Part shown: positions 31,152 to 40,166 of the stretch, piece by piece
Position numbering within the stretch: position 1 is the stretch's first letter
How the letters are laid out: every line of letters begins with the position of its first letter
NCBI GenBank assembly: GCA_963823565.1
Contig: CAWGLR010000001.1
Coordinates: forward strand, 1,193,309-1,257,308
Direction: 5' to 3'
DNA length: 64,000 nucleotides
Source: RHKX01 sp963823565
GTDB lineage: Bacteria > Actinomycetota > Thermoleophilia > Solirubrobacterales > 70-9
The notes under the pieces: model-generated
The model's database searches: none
Seen by the model: only the letters and a program-made list of their open reading frames with translations
Told to the model about the DNA's origin: nothing
Made by a program: the position numbers and the translations under genes

Positions 31152-31645
31152 TGAGCGACGAGACCGAAGCGCCCGAGGAGGTCCCCGCCGACCCCGCGGA
31201 GCGAGTCAAGGCGATGATCGACCGCATGCTCGACGAGCTCGACCTCGACGCCGACGCCGAGGTGACCGAGAGCGACGAGGAGATCCTCGCGACGATCGAC
31301 GGCGCCGACGAGCTCGGCATCCTGATCGGCCGCCGCGGCCAGACGCTCGACGCCCTCCAGCTGCTCTGCTACCGCGCCGCCTCGATGGCCTCCAGCGAGC
31401 GCAAGCGGGTCACCGTCGACGCCGCCGGCTACCGCGAGCGCCGGCGCGAGATCCTCGAGGAGGAGGCCGAGATCGCCGCCCAGCGCGCCGCGCGCAACGG
31501 CGAGGCGGTCCGCCTGGAGCCGATGTCCGCGAGCGAGCGGCGCATGGTCCACGAGGTCCTCAAGGGCCGCACCGACGTCGAGACCTACAGCGAGGGCGAC
31601 GAGCCCGAGCGCCGGATCGTCGTCACGCCGCTGGTCGACGACTGA
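31151..31645 (+). CDS. jag: KH-R3H RNA-binding protein Jag/KhpB
   Basis: 164 residues. An acidic N-terminus precedes the KH-like domain (IDGADELGILIGRRGQTLDA with the GxxG loop as GRRG) and the R3H domain (VRLEPMSASERRMVHEVL). KhpB binds RNA and influences cell division and envelope growth in Gram-positive bacteria. Its start overlaps the yidC stop by one base, the usual yidC-jag pairing. The Jag_N domain is absent. Confidence 0.93.
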   Translation: MSDETEAPEEVPADPAERVKAMIDRMLDELDLDADAEVTESDEEILATIDGADELGILIGRRGQTLDALQLLCYRAASMASSERKRVTVDAAGYRERRREILEEEAEIAAQRAARNGEAVRLEPMSASERRMVHEVLKGRTDVETYSEGDEPERRIVVTPLVDD

Positions 31646-31665
31646 GCTGCGGGGCGGGCCTGCCC

Positions 31666-32358
31666 GTGCCCCCCGGCCCGAGGCCGCCCGAGCCGCCGCC
31701 CGAAGCGCGTGCCGCGCTCGAGCTCGTGCTCGAGCTGCTCGCCGCCGACCGCGCCTCCCTGAGTTCGGTCCGCTCCCCCGCGGAGGCGTGGAGCGTCCAC
31801 GTCGCCGACAGCCTCACCGGCCTCGAGGTCGCCGGCCTCGCCGGCGCGCGGGCGATCTGCGACGTCGGCTCCGGGGCGGGATTCCCCGGGCTCGTGCTGG
31901 CGGCGATGCTTCCGGGGGCTCGGGTCGACCTGGTCGAGTCGGTCGGCCGCAAGTCCGAGTTCATCGCCCGGGCGGCGAACGAGGCGGGCATCGGCAACGC
32001 CCGCGCGGTCAACGCCCGCGCCGAGGACTGGGCCGCCGGCGAGGGTCGCGAGGCCTACGACGCGGTCACCGCCCGCGCGGTCGGCAGGCTCAGCACCCTG
32101 GCCGAGCTCGCCTCGCCCCTGCTCCGGCCAGGCGCCGTCCTCGTCGCCTGGAAGGGCCGCCGCGACGAGGGCGAGGAGGCCGAGCTCGAGCGCGCGGCGG
32201 CGGAGCTCGCGATGGAGCCGGTCGAGGTGCGCTGGGTCGGGCCCTACGCCGGCAGCCGCAACCGGCACCTGCACGTGATCCGCAAGGCGGGGGAGACGCC
32301 GCCGGGCCTGCCGCGGCGCCCGGGCATGGCGAAGAAGCGCCCGCGCGGCGCCGCCTGA
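31666..32358 (+). CDS. rsmG: 16S rRNA (guanine-N7) methyltransferase RsmG
   Basis: 230 residues from GTG 31666. RsmG methylates G527 of 16S rRNA using SAM. The Rossmann motif reads ICDVGSGAGFPGLVLAAMLP, the next acidic residue is in VDLVESVGRK, and the family segment VTARAVGRLSTLAELASPLL with VAWKGRR is present. It starts 20 bp after jag. The C-terminal Pro/Arg/Lys tail (PRRPGMAKKRPRG) is common in actinobacterial members. Confidence 0.93.
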   Translation: MPPGPRPPEPPPEARAALELVLELLAADRASLSSVRSPAEAWSVHVADSLTGLEVAGLAGARAICDVGSGAGFPGLVLAAMLPGARVDLVESVGRKSEFIARAANEAGIGNARAVNARAEDWAAGEGREAYDAVTARAVGRLSTLAELASPLLRPGAVLVAWKGRRDEGEEAELERAAAELAMEPVEVRWVGPYAGSRNRHLHVIRKAGETPPGLPRRPGMAKKRPRGAA

Positions 32359-32511
32359 GGTCGCGTCCCGGGCGTGGATTCGTCCTCCGCGCGCACGCTG
32401 ACGGCTACGACTTCGTCACAGAGCCGTGAATTCCTGCACGACGAGGCCCATTCGGGCGAGGGCGTGATCTAGAGTCGGCGCCCGCCGCCCGTCCGGGCCG
32501 CGCAACCAGCC

Positions 32512-33270
32512 ATGGGACTCGTCTACGCGATCGCGAACCAGAAGGGCGGGGTGGGGAAGACCACCACCGCCGTGAACCTCGGCGCCTGCATAGCGGATTC
32601 TGGAAAGCAGACTCTGGTCGTGGATCTCGACCCTCAGTGCAACGCGACGGTGACGCTCGGGCTCGACCGCGAGACGCACCCGTCCTCCTACGACACGCTC
32701 TGCGGCGAGGGCACGGTCGCCGAGGCGGCCCGCCCGGCGGGTCCGGACAACCTCTGGCTCGTCCCGGCCAATCGCGACCTCGCCGGCGCCGCGGTCGAGC
32801 TGCCGACGCTCGAGCGCTCGGAGTTCCGCCTGCGCGAGCGGCTCGGCCCCCTCCGCGAGCGCTTCGCCGCGACCTTCCTCGACTGCCCGCCGTCGCTCGA
32901 CCCGGTGACGGTCAACGCGCTGGTCGCCGCCGACCGCGCGATCGTGCCGGTGCAGGCCGAGTACCTCGCGCTCGAGGGGCTCGTACAGTTCCTCGACACG
33001 CTTCAGTCCGTGCGCCGCCGGCTCAACCCGTCGCTCGTTCTGACCGGCATCCTGATCACCATGGCCGATGAGAGAACGAGGTTGTCCCAGGACGTGGAGC
33101 ACGAGCTGAGAGAGCATTTCGACGAGCTCGTGCTTGACACGGTCGTCCCGCGCAGCGTCCGCCTCGCCGAGGCCCCGAGCTTCGCGCTGCCGGTGATCGC
33201 CCACGCTCCCGCCTCGCGCGGCGCGACCGCCTACCGCGCGCTCGCCGAGGAGATCCTCGCTCGTGGCTAG
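32512..33270 (+). CDS. parA: Chromosome partitioning ATPase ParA (Soj)
   Basis: 252 residues. Deviant Walker A ATPase: IANQKGGVGKTTTAVNLGA with the signature lysine, DLDPQCNATV, and Walker B FLDCPPSLDPVTVNAL. The C-terminal half has LTGILITMADERTRLSQ and TVVPRSVRLAEAPSF. With ParB-parS it segregates the origin region. It is preceded by 153 bp containing TAGAGT near 32470 as a possible -10. It overlaps parB by 8 bp. Confidence 0.95.
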   Translation: MGLVYAIANQKGGVGKTTTAVNLGACIADSGKQTLVVDLDPQCNATVTLGLDRETHPSSYDTLCGEGTVAEAARPAGPDNLWLVPANRDLAGAAVELPTLERSEFRLRERLGPLRERFAATFLDCPPSLDPVTVNALVAADRAIVPVQAEYLALEGLVQFLDTLQSVRRRLNPSLVLTGILITMADERTRLSQDVEHELREHFDELVLDTVVPRSVRLAEAPSFALPVIAHAPASRGATAYRALAEEILARG

Positions 33271-34120
33271 GCGCCCGGGCATGGGCCGCGGCCTCGCGGC
33301 GATCCTGCCCGAGAACGAGGAGGTGGGAGAGCCCGCCTACCGCGACGTCCCGGTCGAGCTGATCAAGCCGAACCCGGGCCAGCCCCGCAAGCGCTTCGAC
33401 GCCGACGCGATCGGGCGGCTCGCCTCGACGATGACCGAGGCCGGGGTCGTCCAGCCGCTGCTGCTGCGGCCGCTGCCCGACGGCCGCTACGAGCTGATCG
33501 CCGGCGAGCGCCGCTGGCGCGCCGCCCAGCAGGCCGGCCTCGAGACGGTGCCGGCGATCCTCCGCAGCGACGACGACCTCCAGCGCCTCCAGATCGCGCT
33601 GATCGAGAACATGGCGCGGGAGAACCTGAACCCCGTCGAGGAGGCGCGCGGATGCGCGGCGCTGGTCGAGGAGCTCGGGGTCAGCAAGGAGGAGGTCGCC
33701 TCGCGGCTCGGCCGCAGCCGCTCCGCCGTCTCGAACCTGATCCGCATCCTCGAGCTGCCCGACAAGGTCCTGGCGATGCTCGAGGAGGGCGAGCTCAGCG
33801 AGGGCCACGGCCGGGCGCTGCTCGCGGTCAAGGGCCAGGAGCAGCGGCTCAAGCTCGCCCGCCGGGCGGTGAAGGACGGCTGGTCGGTGCGCGAGACCGA
33901 GCGCAAGGTCAAGGGGGAGGGGGGAGGCTCGCCGGCGCGCAAGCCGCGCGAGGTCCACCCCGACGAGGAGGCGGCGATCGGCCGCGCCGAGGACGCCTTC
34001 GAGCGCGCGCTCGGCCACGAGGTCCGGGTCAGTGCCGGCGCCAAGGGCCTGACCGTGCGAATCAGCTTCGAGGACCTCGACGAGCTCCTCGCGCTGGCCG
34101 ACTCGCTCGAGCGCTCCTGA
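33263..34120 (+). CDS. parB: Chromosome partitioning protein ParB (Spo0J)
   Basis: 285 residues from GTG 33263. N-terminal CTPase/ParB domain: IKPNPGQPRKRFD, YELIAGERRWRAAQQAG (GERR motif, CTP binding) and LIENMARENLNPVEEA (box II, with Ala where Gln is more common). A helix-turn-helix (VSKEEVASRLGRSRSAVSNL) recognises parS, and the C-terminal dimerisation domain ends DELLALADSLERS. Cognate parS sites are 3.2 kb away inside yidD. Confidence 0.95.
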   Translation: MARRPGMGRGLAAILPENEEVGEPAYRDVPVELIKPNPGQPRKRFDADAIGRLASTMTEAGVVQPLLLRPLPDGRYELIAGERRWRAAQQAGLETVPAILRSDDDLQRLQIALIENMARENLNPVEEARGCAALVEELGVSKEEVASRLGRSRSAVSNLIRILELPDKVLAMLEEGELSEGHGRALLAVKGQEQRLKLARRAVKDGWSVRETERKVKGEGGGSPARKPREVHPDEEAAIGRAEDAFERALGHEVRVSAGAKGLTVRISFEDLDELLALADSLERS

Positions 34121-34160
34121 GTGGCCCCGGGACCGTGAAAGCAGCCCGGCGGCCGCTCAC

Positions 34161-34166
34161 TACAAT
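34161..34166 (+). promoter_or_regulatory. -10 box of tRNA-Ile
   Basis: TACAAT ends 11 bp before the mature tRNA 5' end, the expected spacing for a tRNA promoter. A weak -35 (TGAAAG, 34136-34141) lies about 19 bp upstream. Confidence 0.5.
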
Positions 34167-34177
34167 CACGCTCTCCC

Positions 34178-34251
<74 letters not shown>

Positions 34252-34261
34252 TGTGCAAAGG

Positions 34262-34771
34262 ATGCAGATCTACGGGGTCTCCTTCGACATGGTCGGCAAG
34301 CAGCCGATCGTCTTGCTGAAGACCTCCGACGGGAATCGGTTCCTGCCGATCTGGATCGGGCATCCGGAGGCGGCTGCGATCCTCATGCGCCTCCAGGGCG
34401 CGAGCACCCCGCGGCCGATGACCCACGACCTGCTCTCCGACATGCTCGAGCAGCTCGACGCGACCTGCGAGCGAGTCTCCGTCACCGAGCTCCGCGACAA
34501 CACCTTCTACGCGACGATCACGCTCTCGATCAACGGCTCCGAGGTCGAGATCGACTCCCGCCCTTCCGACGCGCTCGCGCTCGCCGTCCGCACCGAGTGC
34601 CCGATCTTCGCCGCCGAGGAGGTCATCGAGGAGTCCTCGATCGAGTTCGAGCACGAGGTCGAGGACCAGGAGGAGGTCGTCGAGAAGTTCAAGGACTTTC
34701 TCGACGAGGTCTCCCCCGAGGACTTCGCCGGCGGCTCCGACGAGCCGCAGTCCGACGAGCCGACGCCCTAG
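34262..34771 (+). CDS. Bifunctional nuclease family protein (DUF151)
   Basis: 169 residues from ATG 34262; a GTG at 34253 gives three more residues but begins one base after the tRNA. The BFN domain shows PIVLLKTSDGNRFLPIWIGH, a MTHDLLSDMLEQL segment, RDNTFYATITL and IDSRPSDALALAVRTECPIF. Members have nuclease activity in plants and are of unclear role in bacteria. The C-terminal 45 residues are very acidic. No ribosome-binding site precedes either start, because the tRNA occupies the upstream DNA. Confidence 0.88.
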   Translation: MQIYGVSFDMVGKQPIVLLKTSDGNRFLPIWIGHPEAAAILMRLQGASTPRPMTHDLLSDMLEQLDATCERVSVTELRDNTFYATITLSINGSEVEIDSRPSDALALAVRTECPIFAAEEVIEESSIEFEHEVEDQEEVVEKFKDFLDEVSPEDFAGGSDEPQSDEPTP

Positions 34772-34873
34772 CAACCCGCAGCCCGCCCAGGCAGCTTCGT
34801 CCCCTCGACGTCGTCTCCGCCCACGAGCGCGGCGAGATGCGGCACGAGTGGCTCGACCGGGACCCGGCCGCAC

Positions 34874-35449
34874 CTAGCCGGCCTCCTCCGCGATCGCCTT
34901 GCGGATCAGCAGTCGCGCCATCGTCGCCGGCGGCATGTCACGATCGATCGCCAAAGCCTTGAGCGCGAGGAAGTCCGGCTCGCTCAGCTTCACGTTCACC
35001 TGCCGGTAGGCGCGTCGCGCGACTCGTCCCATCCCCTCCGGCACCACACGACCGGGACTCTCCCGCGCCCGCTCCGCCAGCCGCTTCGCCCGCTCGACGT
35101 CCTTCCAGTCGCGGCGGTCGAGCGCGTTCCGCGCCTGCTCGACCGTCTTGAACGTCCCGGTCGCGACCATCCGCTGCCAGAAGTCGTTGGGGTCGGGCTT
35201 CGGAGGCGCGCCCGCCGGCGGCACGTCCGGCGCGCCCGCTGAAGGGGTGGGGGTGCTGTCCCCCTCTTCCCCGCCGGGTACTCCTGGGTACTCCGCCGCC
35301 CCTCCACCCGGCGACCCTCCGTTCGGCGTTCTTCCACCCGGCGATCCCATTTCGCCGCTGCCGAGTACCGAGGAGTACCCGGCGCCCGGAGGAACCCCCA
35401 CGCCCTCCTCCGGGGGTCCTGAGTCGGTCATGTCGCCGCCGGTATCCAT
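34874..35449 (-). CDS. Protein with ribbon-helix-helix-like C-terminus and low-complexity N-terminus
   Basis: 191 residues, family not recognised. Residues 1-85 are Gly/Pro/Ser/Glu low-complexity. Residues about 86-135 form a charged helical region (FWQRMVATGTFKTVEQARNA). The last 45 residues, with QVNVKLSEPDFLALKALAID and then DRDMPPATMARLLIRKAIAE, have the strand-helix-helix pattern of CopG/Arc repressors, so DNA binding is likely. A hairpin at 35450-35473 abuts the start codon and could be an autoregulatory operator. Function inferred only from fold pattern. Confidence 0.6.
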   Translation of the reverse strand: MDTGGDMTDSGPPEEGVGVPPGAGYSSVLGSGEMGSPGGRTPNGGSPGGGAAEYPGVPGGEEGDSTPTPSAGAPDVPPAGAPPKPDPNDFWQRMVATGTFKTVEQARNALDRRDWKDVERAKRLAERARESPGRVVPEGMGRVARRAYRQVNVKLSEPDFLALKALAIDRDMPPATMARLLIRKAIAEEAG

Positions 35450-35473
35450 CGCCCGAGGCTCCAGCCCCGGGCG
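35450..35473. promoter_or_regulatory. Inverted repeat at start of RHH-like gene
   Basis: CGCCCG and CGGGCG arms with further GG/CC pairing around CTCCAG form a hairpin directly upstream of the ATG of the RHH-like gene and downstream of the second ddl. It could be an operator or the terminator of ddl. Confidence 0.35.
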
Positions 35474-35530
35474 ATACGGGTCAAGCCCGAGAGGTGACGA
35501 TTCGCGCGCGGCTCTGCGGCGACTTCGGCG

Positions 35531-36454
35531 CTAGCGACGCCGCGCCAGCTCGAGCGCCCGCCGCACGAACTCGGCGAAGGGCATCCCGGCGGCGTCGGCC
35601 GCCATCGGCAGCAGCGAGGTGTCGGTCAGGCCCGGGATCGAGTTGACCTCGAGCACCTCGGGGCCGGAGGCGCCGAGCATGATGTCGACGCGGGCGAAGC
35701 CGTCGCAGCCGAGGGCGTCCCAGGTGCGGACGGCGGCGTCGGTGACCGCGGCCGCGTCACCGTCGGGGAGGTCGGCGGGGCAGTCGTAGCGGGTGCGGCC
35801 GATCTCGTAGCGGGCGTCGTAGTTGAACTCGTCGCCGCGTTCGGGGACGGCCTCGACGATGGGGAGGGGCTCGCCGTCGATCAGCGAGACGGCGAGCTCG
35901 CGGCCGGCGACGTGGCGCTCGAGGAGGACGCGGTCGTCGTAGGAGAGGGCGGCGATGATCGCCTGGGGGACCGCCTCGGCGGTGGGCGCGAACTTGACGC
36001 CGAGCGCCGAACCCTGGGAGGCGGGCTTGACGACCAGCGGCAGGCCGAGGCCGGCCTCGATCTCGCCGAGGGCGTCGGCGGCGCCGAGCTCGCGGAAGGC
36101 GGCGGCGCCGAAGGCGACCCAGTCGGGCGTCGGGATGCCGGCGGCGCGCATCCGGTGCTTGGACTGGACCTTGTCCATGCAGAGCACGCAGGCGGCGACG
36201 CCGGGCCCGGTGTAGGGGACGCCGAGCAGCTCGAGCAGCGACTGCACCGTCCCGTCCTCGCCGCCCGGTCCGTGGAGGGCGATGAAGGCGACGTCGGGCT
36301 GCTCGGCCTTCAGCGTCGCGACGAGGGCCTCGTCGGCGTCGATCGGGATCGCCTCGTGCCCGAGCTCCCCGAGCGCGTCCTCGACGCGGGCGCCGGAGCT
36401 GAGCGAGACGACCCGCTCGAGGGAGCGGCCGCCCTTGAGGACGGCGACCCTCAC
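35531..36454 (-). CDS. ddl: D-alanine--D-alanine ligase (second copy)
   Basis: 307 residues from GTG 36454 in a GTGA overlap with the aminotransferase gene. ATP-grasp Ddl motifs: VAVLKGGRSLERVVSLSSGA, ALHGPGGEDGTVQSLLELLG, LVVKPASQGSALGVKF, and EVLEVNSIPGLTDTSLL. It is shorter than the operon copy at 4.2 kb and differs in the omega-loop region. The pairing with an aminotransferase suggests a role linked to amino-acid supply, perhaps a non-housekeeping ligase; this is inference. Confidence 0.9.
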   Translation of the reverse strand: MRVAVLKGGRSLERVVSLSSGARVEDALGELGHEAIPIDADEALVATLKAEQPDVAFIALHGPGGEDGTVQSLLELLGVPYTGPGVAACVLCMDKVQSKHRMRAAGIPTPDWVAFGAAAFRELGAADALGEIEAGLGLPLVVKPASQGSALGVKFAPTAEAVPQAIIAALSYDDRVLLERHVAGRELAVSLIDGEPLPIVEAVPERGDEFNYDARYEIGRTRYDCPADLPDGDAAAVTDAAVRTWDALGCDGFARVDIMLGASGPEVLEVNSIPGLTDTSLLPMAADAAGMPFAEFVRRALELARRR

Positions 36455-37908
36455 CGCTCCGGTCGCCGGTGGAAGGGGAGAACCTCGCCGGACGGAGCTT
36501 CCTCTGCATCTGCCGCTGCCGGGTCCTGCCCTGCGGCCGTCGCGTGTCCCGGCGCACCCGGACGCGAAGCGGAGGACTGCGCCGGCATGATCTTGTGCTC
36601 TCCGGTCATCGTCTCGTAGAGGTCGACCTGCTCGGAGATGACGCCACCGATCCGGCGGATGCCCTCGCGGATCTCATCCTCGGTCTGGGCCGAGAAGTTG
36701 AGGCGCATCGAGTCGGTGCCGCGGCCGTCGGCGAAGGCGCCCTCGCCGGGGACGAAGGCGACGTTCTCGCGCAGCGCCTTCGCCAGCAGGTCGGTCGTGT
36801 CGATGTAGTCGGGCATCGTCGCCCAGACGAAGAGGCCCCCGTCGGGGACCGTCCAGGTCGCCTGGCGCGGGAAGTAGCGCTCGAGCGCCTCGATCATCGC
36901 GTCGCGGCGGGAGGCGTAGATGCCGCAGAGCTCGGCGATGTACTCGCGCCAGCGGCCCTCGCCGAAGTACTCGTGGACGAAGTACTGGCTCAGCGTCGAG
37001 GTGCAGAGGTCGGCGGCCGCCTTGCCGAGGACGAGCTTCGCCATCACCGGCGGCGGCGCGCAGGTCCAGCCGATGCGGATGCCGGGGGAGAGGATCTTCG
37101 ACATCGTCCCGACGTAGAGGACGTAGTCACCGCCGTCGAGCGAGTAGAGCGGGATCGGCTGCTCGCCGCCGAAGCGCAGCAGGCCGTAGGGGTTGTCCTC
37201 GATGACGAGGATCTCGCGCTCGCGCGCGATCTCGACTAGCCGCTGCCGGCGCTCGAGCGACATCGTCACGCCGCCGGGGTTCTGGAAGGTCGGCACCGAG
37301 TAGATGAACTTCGGCCGCCGGCCCTCGCGGTCGAGCTCGTCGAGCAGCGCCTCGAGCTCGTCGATCCGCATCCCGTGCTCGTCCATCGCGACCTGGCGCG
37401 CGTCGGCCTCGTAGGAGAGGAAGGTGGGCACGGCGCCGGGGTAGGTCGGCCCCTCGGCGATGACGACGTCGCCGGGATCGAGCAGCGTCTTGCAGATCAG
37501 GTCGATCGACTGCTGGCCGCCGGTGGTGACGAGGATGTCGTCGGGGTCGGGATCCATCCCCTCGGCGGCCATCACCTCGCCGATCACCGCCCGCGTCTGC
37601 TCGAAGCCCTCGGTCGGCCCGTACTGGAGCGCCTTCGCCGACGACTCTTGCGCGATCCGCGTCATCTGCGCCGCGAACGACTCCGGCGGGAACGTCGAGG
37701 TGTCGGGGAGGCCGCCGGCGAGCGAGATCACCTCGGGCCGCGCGGTGATCGCCATCAGGTCGCGCATCGCCGACTTCCGCATCCGCTGGGTCCGCTTCGC
37801 GAACAGGCGCGAGTAGCGCGCGATGTCGCGGTTGCGCGCGTGGGAGCGGCGATGGGAGCCGGAGGAGGCGGGCGCCTCCTCGTGGGAGTCGCGCGGGGCG
37901 GAGTCCAC
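36451..37908 (-). CDS. PLP-dependent aminotransferase, class I/II (LysN/ARO8-like)
   Basis: 485 residues from GTG 37908. The fold-type I core begins near residue 60 with ITARPEVISLAGGLPDTSTF, has QYGPTEGFEQTRAVIGEVM, VTTGGQQSIDLICKTLLDPG, PTFQNPGGVTMSLERRQRL, IEDNPYGLLRFGG (PLP-binding Asp/Tyr) and GTMSKILSPGIRIGW with the Schiff-base lysine. Such enzymes act on 2-aminoadipate, branched-chain or aromatic amino acids. There is no N-terminal GntR DNA-binding domain. N- and C-terminal extensions of about 45 residues are low-complexity. Confidence 0.9.
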   Translation of the reverse strand: MDSAPRDSHEEAPASSGSHRRSHARNRDIARYSRLFAKRTQRMRKSAMRDLMAITARPEVISLAGGLPDTSTFPPESFAAQMTRIAQESSAKALQYGPTEGFEQTRAVIGEVMAAEGMDPDPDDILVTTGGQQSIDLICKTLLDPGDVVIAEGPTYPGAVPTFLSYEADARQVAMDEHGMRIDELEALLDELDREGRRPKFIYSVPTFQNPGGVTMSLERRQRLVEIAREREILVIEDNPYGLLRFGGEQPIPLYSLDGGDYVLYVGTMSKILSPGIRIGWTCAPPPVMAKLVLGKAAADLCTSTLSQYFVHEYFGEGRWREYIAELCGIYASRRDAMIEALERYFPRQATWTVPDGGLFVWATMPDYIDTTDLLAKALRENVAFVPGEGAFADGRGTDSMRLNFSAQTEDEIREGIRRIGGVISEQVDLYETMTGEHKIMPAQSSASRPGAPGHATAAGQDPAAADAEEAPSGEVLPFHRRPER

Positions 37909-37954
37909 GGGGCGAAGGGTACGGCGCCCGCGGTCGCGTTAGCCTGCCGCCCCA

Positions 37955-38578
37955 ATGGACTTCACGGCGATTTGCCAGGGGCTCGGCCTCGCGATCGCGA
38001 TCGGCGTCGGCGGCGCCGTCGCTGCGCTCTTCATCTCGGTGATGGCGAGCCTCGAGGCGGGCATCGATCTCGACGGCACCGACTACTCGTTCGTGGACGC
38101 CACCTGGTACCTGGTGCTGCTGCTCGCCGTCGTCGTCCTGACCGTGCTCGCGCGCGGCCGCGAGGCGGCTCGGGTCCCGATCGTGATCGTCCTCGCCGCT
38201 GCCGGCGCGCTGGCGTTCGCGGCATCGCTCGCCGAAGAGGGCGACACCGCCTGGCCCGGGCTCGTCCTCGGTGCTGTGATCGCCGGGCTGACTGCGCTCG
38301 TAGCGACCGACGTCCTCGACGGCGCCCTTCGCCGCGCCCGCGCCGTCGGCGCCAAGCGCGGCGGGGTCGGCCGCGACGTCGAGGGCGGTACTCCGCCCGA
38401 GGCCGACGCCGCGAACGTCCTCGTCATCGCCTTCGCCGCCGCCGGCGTGGTGATCGCGGTCATCGCCTTGTTCATCCCGCCGCTCTCGATCGTCGCCGCG
38501 ATCGGCCTCGCGGTCATCGCGCTCGGCCGCCGCCGCAGGTCGGACGAGAAGTACGAGGGCCTGCGCGTTCTGCGCTGA
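37955..38578 (+). CDS. Multi-pass membrane protein of unknown function
   Basis: 207 residues with about six TM helices: residues 6-32, 50-66, 73-92, 98-118, a cytoplasmic basic/acidic loop (ARAVGAKRGGVGRDVEGG), then 148-170 and 172-190. It ends in a short basic tail. Not recognised. It is divergent from the aminotransferase with only 46 bp between starts. Confidence 0.7.
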   Translation: MDFTAICQGLGLAIAIGVGGAVAALFISVMASLEAGIDLDGTDYSFVDATWYLVLLLAVVVLTVLARGREAARVPIVIVLAAAGALAFAASLAEEGDTAWPGLVLGAVIAGLTALVATDVLDGALRRARAVGAKRGGVGRDVEGGTPPEADAANVLVIAFAAAGVVIAVIALFIPPLSIVAAIGLAVIALGRRRRSDEKYEGLRVLR

Positions 38579-38651
38579 TTCGCTCCCTCGCCTCGGCGTG
38601 ACGGCGGCCGCACGCGACCCGGCGGCGCCGCTCTGACAACCTGCTGAGCCG

Positions 38652-40166
38652 ATGGCCGGCCAACGCAAGCTCGTCCTCGTCGTCGTCGACTCGCTGCGCA
38701 GCGACATGCTCCTGCGCACCGTCGAGGCCGGCGACGCGCCGACGTTCAAGAAGCTCCTCGACCGCGGCGAGCTCGTGCCCGATTGCGTCTCGAGCTTCCC
38801 GTCGGTGACGCCGGTCTGCACGTCGGAGATCACCACCGGCGTCCGCCCCGACCGCCACCTGATCCCGGGGATGAACTGGTACCACCGGGCCGAGAAGCGC
38901 TACGTCGAGTACGGCTCGTCGTTCGAGGCGACGCGGATGTTCGGCCTCTTCCGCTCGCTCTACGACACGGTCTACAACCTCAATATGGGGCACCTCAGCC
39001 ACGAGGAGCTGACCTGCTTCGAGCGCCTCGGCGACGCCGGCCTGCGGACCGCGTGCACGCCGTTCCTGATCTACCGCGGCCGCACCCGTCACGAGGTCGG
39101 GCTCGAGGGCCTGCTCAAGGCGTTCGCCTCGGCGGCGAAGTTCCACCACGCGGTCTGGGGACCGGACGAGCTCTTCTACGGCGAGCTCTACTCCTCGCGC
39201 AAGGTCGACTGCCAGCCGACCCTCGCCCGACCCGCGACCCGCGACGCCTATTCCGCCTGCGTCGGCCGCGACCTGGTCGAGCACGACCTCTACGACTTCA
39301 TGCTCTTCTCGCTCCCCGACAACGACTACTTCTCCCACCGCGACGGCCCCGAGGAGACGCAGGAGTCGATCGCCCTCGCCGACGACGCGCTGACCGAGCT
39401 CGTCGATGCCCACGGCGGCATCGACCCGTTCCTCGAGGACAACGCGGTGATCGTCGTCGCCGACCACGCCCAGAGCCACGTCACCGAGCCGCTCGACATC
39501 ACCGCCGCGCTCGGCGAGCGCTGGGACGTGCTCCAGCCCAACGACGAGGTCGCCGAGGGGCACGAGATCGCGGTCGGGCCGAGCGGCCGCGCGGCGGCGA
39601 TCTGGATGCTCGGCGACCCCGGCTCCCGCCGCGACAAGCGCGCCGCGGAGGTCCGCCGGCACTGCAACAGCGTGCTCGAGGACGAGGTCGAGCTGGTCCT
39701 CTGGCTCGCCGAGGGCGGGGAGGAGGCGGCGGTGCGCCGCGGCGACTGCGAGCTGCGCTTCGCGCCGGGAGGCGACGTCGCCGACCGCCGCGGGCGGAGC
39801 TGGTCGGTCGACGGCGACCTCGCCGCGCTCTGCGCCGACGTCCACGACGGGCGCTTCGTCTCCGCCGACTTCCCCGACGCCCTCGCTCGCGTCTGGTCGG
39901 CGCTGAAGAACCCGAACGCCGGCGACGTCCTGCTCAGCCTCGCCCCCGACTGGGAGTGCGTCGACTGGGGCGGCATCACCCACATCCCCGGCGGCAGCCA
40001 CGGCGCCCTCCGCGCCGCCGACTCGCTGGGGACGCTGCTCACCGTCGGGCTCGACGGCGAGCGCCCCGAGCGTGAGCAGTGGGCGATCAGCGACGTCGCC
40101 GAGCTCATCTACGGGCACTTCGGGATCGGCGATCGCGAGCCCGCCGCTCTACGATCGGCCCCGTGA
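38652..40166 (+). CDS. Alkaline phosphatase-superfamily phosphodiesterase/nucleotide pyrophosphatase
   Basis: 504 residues. Metal-binding and nucleophile motifs of the type I phosphodiesterase family are visible: LVLVVVDSLRSDML (first Asp), PSVTPVCTSEITTGVRPDRH (Thr in the nucleophile region), FSLPDNDYFSHRDGP (Asp/His), IVVADHAQSH (Asp-His) and THIPGGSHGALR (last His). There is no signal peptide, so it acts in the cytoplasm or at the inner membrane face. It overlaps the GtrA gene by 4 bp, hinting at glycolipid or polyprenyl-phosphate metabolism; substrate unknown. Confidence 0.85.
   Translation: MAGQRKLVLVVVDSLRSDMLLRTVEAGDAPTFKKLLDRGELVPDCVSSFPSVTPVCTSEITTGVRPDRHLIPGMNWYHRAEKRYVEYGSSFEATRMFGLFRSLYDTVYNLNMGHLSHEELTCFERLGDAGLRTACTPFLIYRGRTRHEVGLEGLLKAFASAAKFHHAVWGPDELFYGELYSSRKVDCQPTLARPATRDAYSACVGRDLVEHDLYDFMLFSLPDNDYFSHRDGPEETQESIALADDALTELVDAHGGIDPFLEDNAVIVVADHAQSHVTEPLDITAALGERWDVLQPNDEVAEGHEIAVGPSGRAAAIWMLGDPGSRRDKRAAEVRRHCNSVLEDEVELVLWLAEGGEEAAVRRGDCELRFAPGGDVADRRGRSWSVDGDLAALCADVHDGRFVSADFPDALARVWSALKNPNAGDVLLSLAPDWECVDWGGITHIPGGSHGALRAADSLGTLLTVGLDGERPEREQWAISDVAELIYGHFGIGDREPAALRSAP

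Noticed and set aside
35200..35400. Repeated Gly/Pro/CCG tracts as a possible tandem repeat array
   Set aside because: Units vary and are in frame with the low-complexity N-terminus of the RHH-like protein; no regular period.
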